Source: Coprinellus micaceus (lineage: Eukaryota; Basidiomycota; Agaricomycetes; Agaricales; Psathyrellaceae). From it: a DNA stretch of 64,000 bases. Shown here one piece after another: positions 33,980-44,805 of the stretch. Under the pieces are notes generated by a model. It was not told the DNA's origin, ran no database searches, and saw only the letters and a list, made by a program, of their open reading frames with translations. Each line of letters begins with the position of its first letter. Within the stretch, counting starts at the first letter, position 1. The stretch covers positions 992,001 through 1,056,000 of the forward strand of contig OX596336.1 of NCBI GenBank assembly GCA_951394405.1. Direction: 5' to 3'. Made by a program: the position numbers and the translations under genes.

Positions 33980-34672
33980 CGTCGATTAGTGCGTTGGGGC
34001 AGGTATGTGGTTGTGCTGGAGTAGTTGTGCGTGGGGAAATTGACAACCTGGGTGAGGAAGGTTCGAGAACACGGAGGCGATGGGAGGCTAGGACCCTTCA
34101 GTGGCCTTTATATAGACAAACTCGGGAGTGTGACAGGATTCAGGAAGCGAAGGATAGATAAAGAAGGAATTCTTGATTACTTGTTGTAAGAACGCCTCAT
34201 GTCCATCGAGTACGGCTCCCTGCCAATCTTGGGTCATGGGGCAATAAGATGGTCGTCTAGACTCGAGTTGAATGGGCGCTTATCACAATCTGACAGCAAC
34301 CTGGACCTTAGCTCCGGTCAATGGCAGCTTGGATGGCAAGCACAAATGAAATGAAGTGACTTGAATTGACTCAGTTGAGGATGACATTGCAGCGAGGCAG
34401 CAGCGTGTACATAGGGATGGGCGCGATCCAGGGAAAAATCGTGCTGCGGAAGGGAGCCTCGAGCCTCGAGTTAGATAGGAAAGAAATAAAGTTTAATTTC
34501 AGCTCGATTGTATTGGATTTAGAGACAGGAGTGAGAGGAAAAGGCCATGATCCCTCGGTGAACATCACAGTAGCCTTGAAACCGCAAGGGACTCTCTCCC
34601 ATGGGAACTCATCTGCCATTTACCCTCTCCACAAAGCCTAAAGATGGTATAGTCAGAAACGAAGGACCAGCT
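33980..34672. other. Intergenic region
   Basis: It holds the upstream region of the gene ending at 33979 and the 3' flank of the first AA9 gene. A 91-codon plus-strand frame at 34366 overlaps an 82-codon minus frame and has no supporting features. Confidence 0.5.
34274..34282 (+). promoter_or_regulatory. Recurring intergenic word GGGCGCTTA
   Basis: 295 bp upstream of the start codon at 33979; extended as GGGCGCTTATCA. Confidence 0.5.
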
Positions 34673-35806
34673 TTACGTATGGGCGTCGAAGAACTGGGAT
34701 GCTGTGAAGAGGAAAGGGGGAAGAGACTTACGGGTCCGGGCATGGTGTAAGTTGCAGGGATGGCTGTTGGGGAAGGGAGGAGGAGAGAGAGCCAAACTTA
34801 TCAGCAGACAGAAGGTGACGAAGAGATGGTACACACGGTAGTAGATGTTGAGCATAATGCCTGGCTCCCTGCCGGTGTAGACGCCGGGGATCGAAACCAG
34901 AGGACCAGGGTTCCCGCTCCCACCGCCGGTGACCTCGATCTGGGCGCAGCTAATATAGAATTGAGCTGCGCAACGCTGATAGTGAGTACTTGGAAGGGAA
35001 GATCGCGAGAGCCATTGCAAAGGTACGTACCACCGCCGAAAGAAGACGCTCCGTGAATCGCAATGTTCTCAACACGGACGAGGTACTGGCCAGCGGGGAG
35101 CGAGCTGGGGAGGGTGAACTCGTAGCGCTGGGCGTCTAGATACCAAGGTTCGGAATCAGGCTCTGGATCGGGTGGTTACGAAACGTGCGACGGGGAGGAA
35201 GAACACACTTTGAGCGGGGAACGAGATCGATGCACCGTTGGACACGGCCGGAATTTCGTGCACTCGGAACCACACATTCCCGCTTCCATCCCACTGGGAG
35301 ACGTTACCAGGAGCCTTAGCCATGTAGATGTTTGTGACCTAAGATACATTCATTTCCGGTTAGGTTACACCCCACAACCCCCCGATGGATGGGTTGGAAC
35401 TTACACTCTGGTGATACACGCCCTGGTTGGCTTGGAACCCGATCTTCGACCCCGCAGAGACCCTTGCCGTGGACGAGGACGCTGCGCCAGCCTGGTTGTA
35501 GCACCGGAAGTTCGTGCTGCTCACATCCGTAATCTACTATGAGCGTTCAGCAACGTGTGTAGTTGTGAGGAGAGGCGGCGAGTGCGCACAGGTCCGTTAC
35601 TGTTGTAATTGTCGGTGCGTCGGACGTTGACCCAGTCACCCGTCGACGCGCCATTGACGAGCAATGACGGGAAAGTATCTGGAGGAACGTTCATTCAGTA
35701 TCCACGACCACGCTACTACCCCAAGAAAAGTGGAAGTAAACGCACAGTGGGAGTTGACCAAAGAGGCCAGGGAGAGGACGACACCGACGAAGGCTTTGCA
35801 AAGCAT
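34673..35806 (-). CDS. AA9 lytic polysaccharide monooxygenase, copy 1
   Basis: Seven to eight exons, about 245 residues. A 19-residue signal peptide ([19 protein letters not shown]) ends directly before His20, which becomes the mature N-terminal His of the copper histidine brace. The intron falls one base after that His codon. The second brace His lies in NQGVYHQS, and the axial Tyr in the [12 protein letters not shown] segment with the Gln two residues before it. The motifs NIAIHGAS and [15 protein letters not shown] are diagnostic of AA9 (formerly GH61). AA9 enzymes are secreted, copper-dependent, and oxidatively cleave cellulose and related glucans. No CBM1 binding module follows; the protein ends a few residues after TMPGP. 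The last exon end (FFDAHT) is the least certain part. Confidence 0.93.
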
Positions 35807-36457
35807 GGCTGTCTGAGAAGCGCAAAAAAACGCAACGGGGGGTGGGGTATATAGTCGGTCAGCCTTTTATACATGTGGGGTGGGTGCCGGAAGAAGCGTC
35901 GAGGTCAGGGGAGATCACCAAGGTAAACTTTTCCCCGCATTCGCTGATACCTGGTCCTTGGATGCCAGAATAGAGGCACTTCTGCGAGAATATCAAGGGA
36001 CTTGGTGGACGGCCCGGCATGGGAGAGTGTTCTCTCAGGCTCCGACAAGGGAATGGAGTGGTTGTGGATCCGAGGAAGAGCCAGATTTCCAGTGTATTGT
36101 CGACCACAAACCTCGTCTTGAGGTAGGAGAGGCTCTGACGTTTCCAAGAGTGGACGGAGGGAATGTCGCAGATCATCAGTTACGATTCCAGAGACGGACT
36201 GGAAGGGCGTTAGTATCCTTACTTCGTTTCCTTCGAGGGAGACAGAGGCGAGATTCTTGGATAAGGCCTGGCGGAATTTCGGGACCTAAGAGGCTGAACT
36301 TGCGCTGAGCCAATCAGATCACCCTTGTAAAGTGCAGTGTGACTTATACGATTGAAAACGATCTTCTATTCCTGTGAAAATGTCCCGCAAAGTTTAGAAG
36401 AAGGTAGACGCGTAGAGTGATATTCCGATCCCTTTAGCCCCGGTCATTGTAAGATCT
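35807..36457. other. Intergenic region between the two AA9 genes
   Basis: Head-to-tail spacer holding the promoter of copy 1 and the 3' flank of copy 2. The frames present are short and unsupported. Confidence 0.5.
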
Positions 36458-37556
36458 TCAGCCCCTCCAGATAGCCTGAGTGAAGGGTAGTCAGTCGATT
36501 GAGTCAATCGCGCAAAGAGAACACCACGTACCGGGCCGGGCGTAACATAGTTGGTGGGGATAGCTGGAGATACACAGGCAGTCAGCGGCGTGACGACGGG
36601 AAAGGTTCGATGAAGTCTTACGCCAATATATGTTCAGCAAGATTCCAGGCTCGTAACCGGTGTAAACACCTGGTATGGCGACTAAGGGTCCTGGAGTCCC
36701 ACTTCCTCCACCAGTCACTTCGATCTGAGCACAGCTGATGTAGAATTGAGCTAGGCGAAATAGAAGAATAACACTTCAGCGAGGGGGAAGGGTACAGATG
36801 GACCAAGGGAGGACGTACCACCGCCATAGGTCGAGGCGCCGTGAATGGCGATGTTCTCGACACGGACAAGGTACTGGCCGGAGGGGAGCGACTGAGGAAG
36901 AGTGAACTCATAGGTTTCAACGTCTAGGAGGAGTGTGCATTATTTAACAGAAGCCGGACGGAAGCTCGGTGGTAACGTGCGTACTTTGAGCAGGGAACGA
37001 GATGGTCTTGCCTCCGTCGGTGACGGCGGGGATCTCATGGACACGGAACCAGACCGCTCCGGTACCGTCCCAAGTCGAGACATTTCCAGGGGCCTTGGCC
37101 ATGTAGATGTTCGCGGACTACAGGGGCATTGAGCACTAGACTTCGAGGTCAACATCAACACAACTGACACTTTGGTGGTACACGGCTTGGTTCGCCTTGA
37201 AGCCAACCTTGGATCCCGCGGCAACCCTCGCCGTCGACGCCGTTGCTCCAGTAACCTGGTTGTAGCAACGGAAATCGGCACTCGTTACGTCCGTAACCTT
37301 CAACGAATAGTAAGCAGTGACACAAAGCCAAAAGGAAGTGAGCCCTACCGGCCCATTGCTGTTGAAGTTATCGGTGCGCCTGACATTGAACCACTCGCCG
37401 GTTGGGTTGCCATCAACGAGTAGTTGGGGGAATGTGTCTGGTAGGAGTCGACAATGAGCTCGATATTTGATTAGCAGGCTGAATGCAACGAACAGTGGGA
37501 GTGGACACAAGTGGCCAAAGAAAGGGCCGCGATAAGGATAGACTTGCTGAACATAG
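36458..37556 (-). CDS. AA9 lytic polysaccharide monooxygenase, copy 2
   Basis: The signal peptide [19 protein letters not shown] ends before His20, the predicted copper-binding N-terminal His, and the first intron again lies one base after its codon. The body contains [36 protein letters not shown] (second brace His), NIAIHGAST, the [12 protein letters not shown] stretch with the axial Tyr, and [15 protein letters not shown]. The final exon adds only AIWRG and a stop at 36458, a short tail without a carbohydrate-binding module. Most introns match copy 1 in position, so the pair is a tandem duplication, although exon sequences differ enough to predate very recent events. Both are likely induced together on plant cell-wall material, but the sequence alone does not show that. 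Confidence 0.94.
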
Positions 37557-38394
37557 CTCAAACACAAGTCAACCTCACGCCGTTCCCCGCAGTCTCTTTT
37601 ATACTCGTTAGTGTCCAGGGAACGGCACACGAGTGGACGGAACCACACGTAATGACATTCGTAGCCGAGCTGCACTGTACCCGCAACTCTGCGTGTGCAT
37701 CGGGAGAAATGCCTCAAAAGTGGCGAGGAAGCCAAGCGTCCGAGGAAGATCCAGACTGGGAAGCTCGTCTGTAGGCACTTTCTAGCTCGCAAGTTGTGCA
37801 TTGAAACACCATCTTGAGGTTAACTCACGAGCACCTAGGGTAGACCTTGGGTCATTGGTGGCAAGCGAAATAAACTATGTTAAGTCCGCAGATCCGTAGG
37901 CACCAATATTTTCGAAGTCTTCCACAGAGTTCTCCTTCCAAATTGCCAGGATAAGCTTTGGGTAAAACTCGGCGCTCTGCTTCCCCGCAGTCGGATCCCA
38001 GAGCCCAAAGAGGCGAAGAAGCTTTTACACGCCATTTAGGCCAACGCGCTCACCGCCTTGTGCAATCGCCCAGGCGGACAGGTGAAACCAGTCCAACAGC
38101 CCCATTATCGGGCAGTGTTATGTACGATTCTGGGACCTATACCCCGAATTCAGCGTCTAGAAGAGGATCCGTGGAGGTTAAGGACCGAGAAAGCCAACAT
38201 GAGGAGAAGCCAATGTAGAGGTCGTGGATGGCAGGAGGGAAGGTGAAACGTCCAACGTGCCGGAAGCGCCCGGGGTTGCGGTCTGGGCCGGATCGGAGTT
38301 TATATTTCGATGCTGGCGCTTACGCCCTGTAGCTACAGCATACAGAGTCAAAGATGATACAGCATGTTCGGCACCCCAGCTGACGGTCATACAA
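37557..38394. other. Intergenic region
   Basis: Upstream region of AA9 copy 2 and 3' flank of the F-box-like gene. No supported frame. GC-rich words GAAGCGCCCGG (38262) and TGGCGCTTACG (38311) are near matches to the recurring word. Confidence 0.5.
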
Positions 38395-40221
38395 TTACTC
38401 TCTAAAATTGGTCTCGCGAGAATACCTAGAGTATCCCCAGCGAGCAGGGGAGACATCGAGGGAAGTGAGAGTAATTGGCCTTGAAAGCTCCAGCATCACG
38501 CCCGCCTCCTTAAACACTTTGAACTCGTCAGACTTCTTGTTTTCAACGAACCTCCTAATGCTCTCCTCCCAAGGCTGGCGTGATGGTGAAAGTGGCCAGT
38601 CGCCCGAAAGGCGAGTGATGAAGAGTCCTTGAAGTCGAGACGTGCCCGTTGCCTCCAGTATGTCGGAATCCACCTTCGCTTCAAGGAAGCCTCTGACAAT
38701 ACGAGTGGTGACTTTCGCCCTGGACGAGCAGCGAAACAGCTCAAGCTTGGGGCAAAGGGGTGGATCGCCGTGTTTTGGCGTCAGTGCGACGACATGGGAG
38801 TCGGTGAAAACGAAGGGGTCGTCCGGGTCTTCGAACGAGTAGCGCCTGATCCCGTGCATCCCGCCTTCGGATTGAGGGCCAACGCTGAGCTGGGTGACGA
38901 AGGGAACGTTTCTCAAGAAGGAAAGGAATTCGTCGCTGGACATGGCTGGAAAATCGAAAGCGAGAACCTGAATTTGGTCACCATGGGTATGGAGCAGGTT
39001 GACAAATGCAGTTGTAACGTGTGCTGCCCCATCGTAGGATGGGAAGTAGTGTAGCTCGTGGATTGCGGGTAGGTTGATGCGGCTCAAGAACGCGTTCATT
39101 TGACTGCAACATCCTCGGAGGGACAGAGCCCTCAAGGAGGGGATCATTACAAATCTAGCATCGCCCGTAGCGACAGGGCCGCTCGGAAATGAGAGGAGGC
39201 ACTGGCGGAGACTGACGCATCGTTCAAGGACAGCCAGAAGTCCAAGGGCGAAGGACTCTGTGTTCTGTGCTCCGAACGGGCGAGGCTGAAAGTCGCGCTC
39301 GTTCACGATTGTCAATGCAGTCAGAGAGTTCCATTTGATGGGCATCTCGCGTACAACTTCGGGCAAGTCCAAGTCGGAGAGAACTATCAACCTCTGCAGC
39401 AGTGGGGACTGGAAGGGGCTCTGGCAGTGGAAAATTGATGTGGACTCTTGTTGCTCGGTTGAGTGGCCCATGGTAGCCGCCCAGCTGAGCTGCGAGCGTC
39501 GAGAGGTGAAGCTGTAGTCGGTAATCCGGACGCTCTTCAATTGTGGTAGAGGGGGGTACTTCTGAAACACGTCAAGCATCTCGGCGGACCCGTCAAAGTC
39601 CAGGTGCTCCCATCGATGAGAGTGCTCAGCTAGTATGAGAATGGTCTTGTGCAGGGCACCCATCTCGGTCGATAACACTGATAGCATGGGGAGTCCGGTG
39701 CGAATTCGGATTGTGAGAGGTAGATCCGCTGACCGCTCCAGCCACCTCCGAACCTCGTTCTCGAACGACTCCTTCCTTGTGTTGTCTTCCCCACCTGGGC
39801 GCCTGTCAGGGCTCGCAACCGTGAGCGGAATTGCGACGTCCATGGATGCCCACAAGGTCGGTGTCTTCAGGGCGACATTCCTCCATAACCTGCACACCCT
39901 CAACAAAACCAGGGGTGCATCGCATGTGCGAAAAGAGGCGTAGAGGTCATTGGGCGCCCGTGCGTGGAGGAATATGTTCCCCATGATCTCTGTTGGGAGG
40001 CGCCTAATCCAGGAAGCTGCCAGTCTCGCAGGCCGCATCTTGTGCAAGAGTTCGGCCTTATCTTTGACCAATCTGTCAACTGCCTCTCGGTGGGCTGTGA
40101 TTTCCTCCTCGAGCTGTGCTACGAGTAATTCATCTGGCGCGAGCATCTCTTTCAGCTCCTCGAGCTCCAAATCCGTCGGGGGCCGGTTGGTAGAGGCGAA
40201 GTCGGCGACGTTGACGGTCAT
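38395..40221 (-). CDS. F-box-like protein, copy 1
   Basis: Single exon, 608 residues. After a short start (MTVNVADFASTNRPPTD) comes a coiled coil of ~45 residues with LEELKEMLAPDELLVAQLEE. The F-box-like domain typical of basidiomycetes follows (ASWIRRLPTEIMGNIFLHA ... APLVLLRVCRLWRNVALKTPTLWASM). The rest has irregular leucine-rich segments (LQRLIVLSDLDLP, LRALSLRGC) that probably form an LRR-type solenoid for substrate binding. Expected role: SCF ubiquitin ligase adaptor. It is a clear paralog of the gene at 61091-62842, and both have a tRNA-Ala gene just upstream on the other strand. Confidence 0.85.
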   Translation of the reverse strand: MTVNVADFASTNRPPTDLELEELKEMLAPDELLVAQLEEEITAHREAVDRLVKDKAELLHKMRPARLAASWIRRLPTEIMGNIFLHARAPNDLYASFRTCDAPLVLLRVCRLWRNVALKTPTLWASMDVAIPLTVASPDRRPGGEDNTRKESFENEVRRWLERSADLPLTIRIRTGLPMLSVLSTEMGALHKTILILAEHSHRWEHLDFDGSAEMLDVFQKYPPLPQLKSVRITDYSFTSRRSQLSWAATMGHSTEQQESTSIFHCQSPFQSPLLQRLIVLSDLDLPEVVREMPIKWNSLTALTIVNERDFQPRPFGAQNTESFALGLLAVLERCVSLRQCLLSFPSGPVATGDARFVMIPSLRALSLRGCCSQMNAFLSRINLPAIHELHYFPSYDGAAHVTTAFVNLLHTHGDQIQVLAFDFPAMSSDEFLSFLRNVPFVTQLSVGPQSEGGMHGIRRYSFEDPDDPFVFTDSHVVALTPKHGDPPLCPKLELFRCSSRAKVTTRIVRGFLEAKVDSDILEATGTSRLQGLFITRLSGDWPLSPSRQPWEESIRRFVENKKSDEFKVFKEAGVMLELSRPITLTSLDVSPARWGYSRYSRETNFRE

Positions 40222-40262
40222 GGTGGTGGTGGGGAGGGTCTAAGCCGCTGGTGGTGGTGGTG
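40222..40262. repeat. GGT-rich imperfect trinucleotide repeat
   Basis: Two GGT runs (GGTGGTGGTGG and GGTGGTGGTGGTGG) separated by 15 bp, directly upstream of the start codon. Confidence 0.75.
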
Positions 40263-40372
40263 GAGAGATAAGATCGACGAATTTCAACTCAGTGCAGCGC
40301 ATTGACCCCGATGCCCGGGCGCTGGCTAGCGGCAAAAGGACTATATTGGCAAAAGTTAGTGCCCTACTATCG

Positions 40373-40446
40373 GGGCACATGGTGTAGTTGGTTATCACGC
40401 TCGCTTAGCATGCGAGAGGTGTTGGGTTCAATTCCCAATGTGTCCA
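40373..40446 (+). tRNA. tRNA-Ala (AGC), copy 3
   Basis: Identical to copies 1, 2 and 4. It is followed by TTGTTTTGCC, a T4 terminator, shorter than at the other copies. Divergent from the F-box-like gene, 152 bp from its start codon. Confidence 0.96.
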
Positions 40447-41378
40447 TTGTTTTGCCACCAATGCGACTTTTTTGATTCTTGAGGCTTGAAAGTTGAGATG
40501 AGAGTTCGGGACCCGGGTCCGGGGTGTTGGGCTGAACGTCCGCACCGCCAGCTGAGCAAATCTCAGAATCCTCAATGTAAGAGTTAACGTTGTCCAGAAA
40601 GTGATGGTTGATCTCATATTTTGGAGGGCCCTCTGGACGGTTGGCTAATGGAAGGGAAACCCTACTTATACTACAAATTATGTTCGAAGTTCCGAGAGCC
40701 CTACTCACATCCAAGAGAACTCCCGATTAGGCCAAGATGAAATAAGCGCCCAACGGAATTTCGCGTTCAAATATTCAAAGTCCGCCACGAGGTGCGGAAC
40801 CGCGGAACCTTGGCGGGCGGCAGACCCCCCTTAAAGTTTCGGGGTCACCCCTTGCTTAGCGTGACCCTGTCCCCCACGAGATGGATCTTTTTGAACCCCA
40901 AACCAGCTGTTCAGCGCCTGGAATGGCAGAGCGGCACTGCGAGACCTCAACGCTGGTCCTGCCCCTCAGCCAGGATTGCAAATAGAGTAAGCGAGCACGG
41001 ACTCGCCCACCGACCGATGCTAAGGGCGGTATGAAGTAGCCCAAGGAAGGCTGGTTAGCCTTGAAGTCAGGAACACCTTGAACTTCAAAGGGCTTGGGCA
41101 AGCAAGGGCTGCGCAGATGCTCGGCTATCATTTGAACGACTTATCAGCGAACATTAACCCTGTCAAACTTTTGGCGCCCTCCGGATACCAGGGCTATATC
41201 AGGAACAGCCGACCTGCCGGCCCAGGGCCAACTTTCAGGTCCCTATGGGCCGCAAAAAGATTACCCCGATGTTTAAAAAGCAAGGGCTCGCAACCCCGAT
41301 GGTCGGTTTTTCTTTGAGCCGCCTCCTGAGCTTTCCCCCCGCTCCTCCTCCCGCTCGTCTCCCAATCGCCCGCTAGAA
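40447..41378. other. Intergenic region
   Basis: No supported gene. It contains the recurring word at 40743 and, at its right end, the promoter of the small secreted protein, with a C/T-rich leader before the ATG. Confidence 0.5.
40743..40751 (-). promoter_or_regulatory. Recurring intergenic word (TAAGCGCCC on plus strand)
   Basis: Preceded by AA, so the minus strand reads GGGCGCTTATT. It is 522 bp from the F-box-like start and 636 bp upstream of the secreted-protein start. Confidence 0.45.
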
Positions 41379-41928
41379 ATGCCTGCCCTTGGTCTCAAGA
41401 AGCTCGGCCTGGCTGCCATGGCAGTTACATCCTTTGCTTCATTGACAAGCGCTGTCCTCGTTCCGCGACAATCAGGGGCTCCGACTTGCACCTTCGAGTG
41501 CCCAGCATTTGACCAATACGGCAACGGCTATTCGTTCCCGTACTACCCGCCCTCGATGTACTACCTTGGATGCACTTACCACATCGATGATGCACAAGGG
41601 ATAAGGACATCCACCAACTGCGTCTATTCTAAGGATGTAAGCTCTGATGCATTCTTTCATCTATATTTCGACTCGAGTTAATCCATTTGTTGCTTAGGAC
41701 GGTAAATTCGCGGCCGGTCTGGCGTACAATCCTCCCGAGTTCAAGTGCCCCGCAACCATGGACCAAGTTTGCACACCCACAAGGCGCGATACCGCTGGGG
41801 TGTACAAAGCGTATCTGGACCGGAGGGAGCGACGAGCGGCGATGCCAGCTCCCAGTGTGCCTGAGTACATGGCGACTCGCGCTTCCTTGTTGAAGAAGCG
41901 AACCGCGGACGCGGCGGAGCTCGACTGA
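41379..41928 (+). CDS. Small secreted cysteine-containing protein
   Basis: Exons 41379-41636 and 41698-41928 give 162 residues. The N-terminus has a basic start and a hydrophobic core (LGLAAMAVTSFASLTSAVLVPR), fitting a signal peptide cleaved near residue 25. The mature part has six cysteines in two groups: PTCTFEC, LGC, TNC, then FKC and QVC in exon 2, enough for three disulfides. The C-terminal ~45 residues are Arg/Ala-rich with KKR near the end, a possible Kex2-type processing site. No enzyme family is recognised. Size and pattern resemble fungal small secreted proteins, some of which act at surfaces or in host interaction; no such role can be claimed here. Confidence 0.78.
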
Positions 41929-42210
41929 ACTGAGAAAGGCTGAGAGACGGTACGTCCACAAACCTTCTCTAGAGTGAAGAATACTCACATGTCTAGCGTA
42001 GCGAAGGCGAAACTACCTTCTACGGGCGGCCCATATCTTGATCGACATCGTCGATACCACAACGAACTAGAAGACATGATGGCTAGAACTCATGTTACGG
42101 ACATAACTTTCCTTCAAGCACTATCGCTCCTTTGATATCGTCTATAGACACCCAATACATTTTCTAATGGCCCGGCACGGTGGGTTCGAGTCCAGTCTCG
42201 GTCCTTTCTC

Positions 42211-44524
42211 CTACATGACTATATAGCTTGCTGCTTCGTACGCATGCCGGCGGCGCTCGTTCACGAAGAAGTCCGCCTTCAGCTGGGGCTCAGCAATATC
42301 GTGTCTGCGAGAGGGGGGGGGAGGGACTTGTTAGCACCCCCAAGAAGGGAACTGTGGGCATCGTGAACTCACTCTTCTTTGAGATGCTGGACTATGAAGG
42401 GCTTGGTTTGCGCCTCGGAGGTTTCGAGGAATTTATGGCAGTGATTGCATGCCCACGCTCGCACCACATCCCGGAGTGCAGGCTCAGCCTCTTTCGCGGC
42501 CTTCTCCTCTTCGTCCGTGGCCAACCTGCACTCGTCGCTTCGAAGCGTGTACATGACCACAATCTATATGTTATCATCAATAGTATCCCCGCATTGCAGA
42601 TCGATGAAGTGGCGAGTACGCACTGCCGCCCTCCAGGATAGAATGGGATATCCGCCATCCTTAACATGGCTAGCAACCACAAAGCGGGCGTCTCTGGCTT
42701 CCATGTTTTCAACTGTTGCGCTCGCAACTTCGAGTCCAGCCAAACCTATCAACAGCTCTGCGACCTTCGATGGGGCTGAGTTGTAGCTGAAGAGGCAGGG
42801 CATCTTCACGCGCAGGAACCCGCGGTGCATATCCGTTTCTCGGGTGGGCGTTGTGCACTGGTGGCTTTGTATCATGGACCACCCCAGCAATATTGTGTCG
42901 TTAGCTGGAGCAGGCGTTGAATGCTCGCAGCGCTTGAATACATGACGCGCAAGGCCGATATTATGGGGCCCATAGCTGACATAGGGGAGCACGTGAATAA
43001 GAGATTGGGTGAGGTCCCATCTCCAAGAGCCTTCGACCCAATACTTAAGTTTCGGCAGTACGAGTGTGTCAAGGTCCTTTGTCGTCATCAATCGGTCTCT
43101 GTCCTGCTCAAGAATCCTCTCGAGCTGCGAAAAGCTCCGGAATTCTTCGGCCTGGGGGTAAGACATTTGGGAAATGGGTGGAAGTATCTTGGGCAAGGCC
43201 TCGGCATAGTACCAGGCCTTGAAGATGTTCATCCGCTCAGCTATAAGAGGTCCCATCCCGGGAACAACCCTGGCATCCCTCCGATACTTGACATCGCGTT
43301 CAAACCGGCGTTGAAAGTCGGAAACAACTATCCAAGGGAGTCTGGGAGGCTGAATATATGAAGGGCGACTGCACTTACAATACACGGAATAAGAAATGTC
43401 TTTCAGATATGGAGCAACTTGCGGATTTTCAGCGGTCATAACGGGATCGATGTCGACGTCTTCGTATCCCATCTCTTTGAACTTGGCTTTGCACCTTTCG
43501 ATTGCGGCAGTCAGCACCACACACAATGCGAATTGAGAACGGGGAGGCATACCTCTCAAAATTTCGTCTAGTCTCGGCGACCCTCCGTTGGTTCATTTCA
43601 ACTCGTGCCACTCTTTTGATCTCGGTTTTCCAAGCGTCATATGCCCTCACCATCTATACGGAATAGTTAGGACATGAAGAGTGTTAAAGAATGAAGGCCA
43701 TACCGCATTCCGGCTTGCTTTCCTCTCTTCGAGTGCAGCCACCCGCTTGGTCTTCCACGCTTCCAAGGCCGACTGGTCCAATTGGGAGAACAGCTGAGCG
43801 ACCTTGTGAATATCCTCATCCCAGTAACCCTCCGTAGAGCCTCGAAGGATGCTGGGGACGTAATCGAGGTACTCTTCGGAACTGTTGGGACGCTTCTTGT
43901 ACTGGGATCGGGAGACGATGCTGTAATCCAATAGTCATCAGTCTTGCAGGCCAACGGCTTGGGGTAGCCAGTTGGGAAAACGTACTGCGTGGATTTGCAC
44001 CCCCCGCAAACGCGCTTGAAAAGGGCCCAATCTATCTTTCCGTTGCAGATACCGCACGACTATACATGGAGTCAGCGCTTAATCACAGCGTCGCCAACGC
44101 GCTCGACCCACCTGGCAGAAGTTCTCGAACCAAAGCGATGCCCATTGCGGTTCTGTGACGCCAGTTGGAGGCTCAGGGATCTTGGACTCCCTCCTCTTCA
44201 TCGTCCAAACTGCGCGCGAGTTGACGTTGCCACCCCGCATCGTCACGCGCCACGCCTTGTTCAGCCGCGAGAGATGGAGAAGGTCCCGTGGTTTGACCTG
44301 GTTTAGAACCTAAAATGCAATTAATTACAGATGAGTCCCCGTATCTCTTGGAGTCTCCATACCTCTAGGAGTATATCGAAAGGAAGTGCCAACAAAGCAT
44401 CGGGATCCTCCCTTGACAGGCCAGACGCGACTCCATCGTTCAGTGTTGTGCTGTTTGCGATACCACTGGTGCTTGCTACAGCGTTCTGAGCCTCGATGGC
44501 TCTTCTTTTGCGCGTAAGTACCAT
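42211..44524 (-). CDS. F-box protein with zinc-ribbon and C-terminal finger, paralog 4
   Basis: Start at 44524 (MVLTRKRRAIEAQN). Exon 1 (44524-44363) ends inside the F-box (LLALPFDILLE), with the intron at the family position. VLNQVKPRDLLHLSRLNKAWR follows. The ribbon is C-Q-S-C-G-I-C ... C-G-G-C. A helical middle contains EEYLDYVPSILRG, SQLDQSALEAWKTKRVAALEERK and YEDVDIDPVMTAENP. The C-terminus is one finger, C-N-H-C-x17-H-x4-H, then DIAEPQLKADFFVNERRRH and a stop at 42211; the last His is in the final exon, across an intron. Like paralog 3 it has one finger rather than two. Probable SCF substrate receptor by family. Confidence 0.77.
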
Positions 44525-44805
44525 AGCAGATGCCTGGTGAAGGGGCTTGTTGCTGGTTGTCGCAGGATACTACGCCACCGACGTGGTCGGAAGCGAGCGC
44601 CCACGCCAAGTTCAGACTGAGCGGTCTCTGGACATCAAGTTCCCGCGATCAATTCGGCCTTCTTCCTCCCCTCCATGATGTTCCTGGACGTTGTCGGTCC
44701 CTACCGGGTCGCGCTTTTACCCATTGACAATTCAAGTTATACACACAAGAGACGTTAATACAGGTCCAACATAGGTGTGTTAGAAACCCCAACCCCTTGA
44801 GGCAA

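Noticed and set aside
34366..34641. 91-codon plus-strand frame in the AA9 3' flank
   Set aside because: An equally long frame lies antisense to it; no splice signals, signal peptide or family pattern.
42160..42205. tRNA-like 3' half (GGGTTCGAGTCC followed by TCTCGGTCC) near the end of F-box paralog 4
   Set aside because: The would-be T stem does not pair beyond two bases and no matching 5' acceptor strand or anticodon arm is found upstream.
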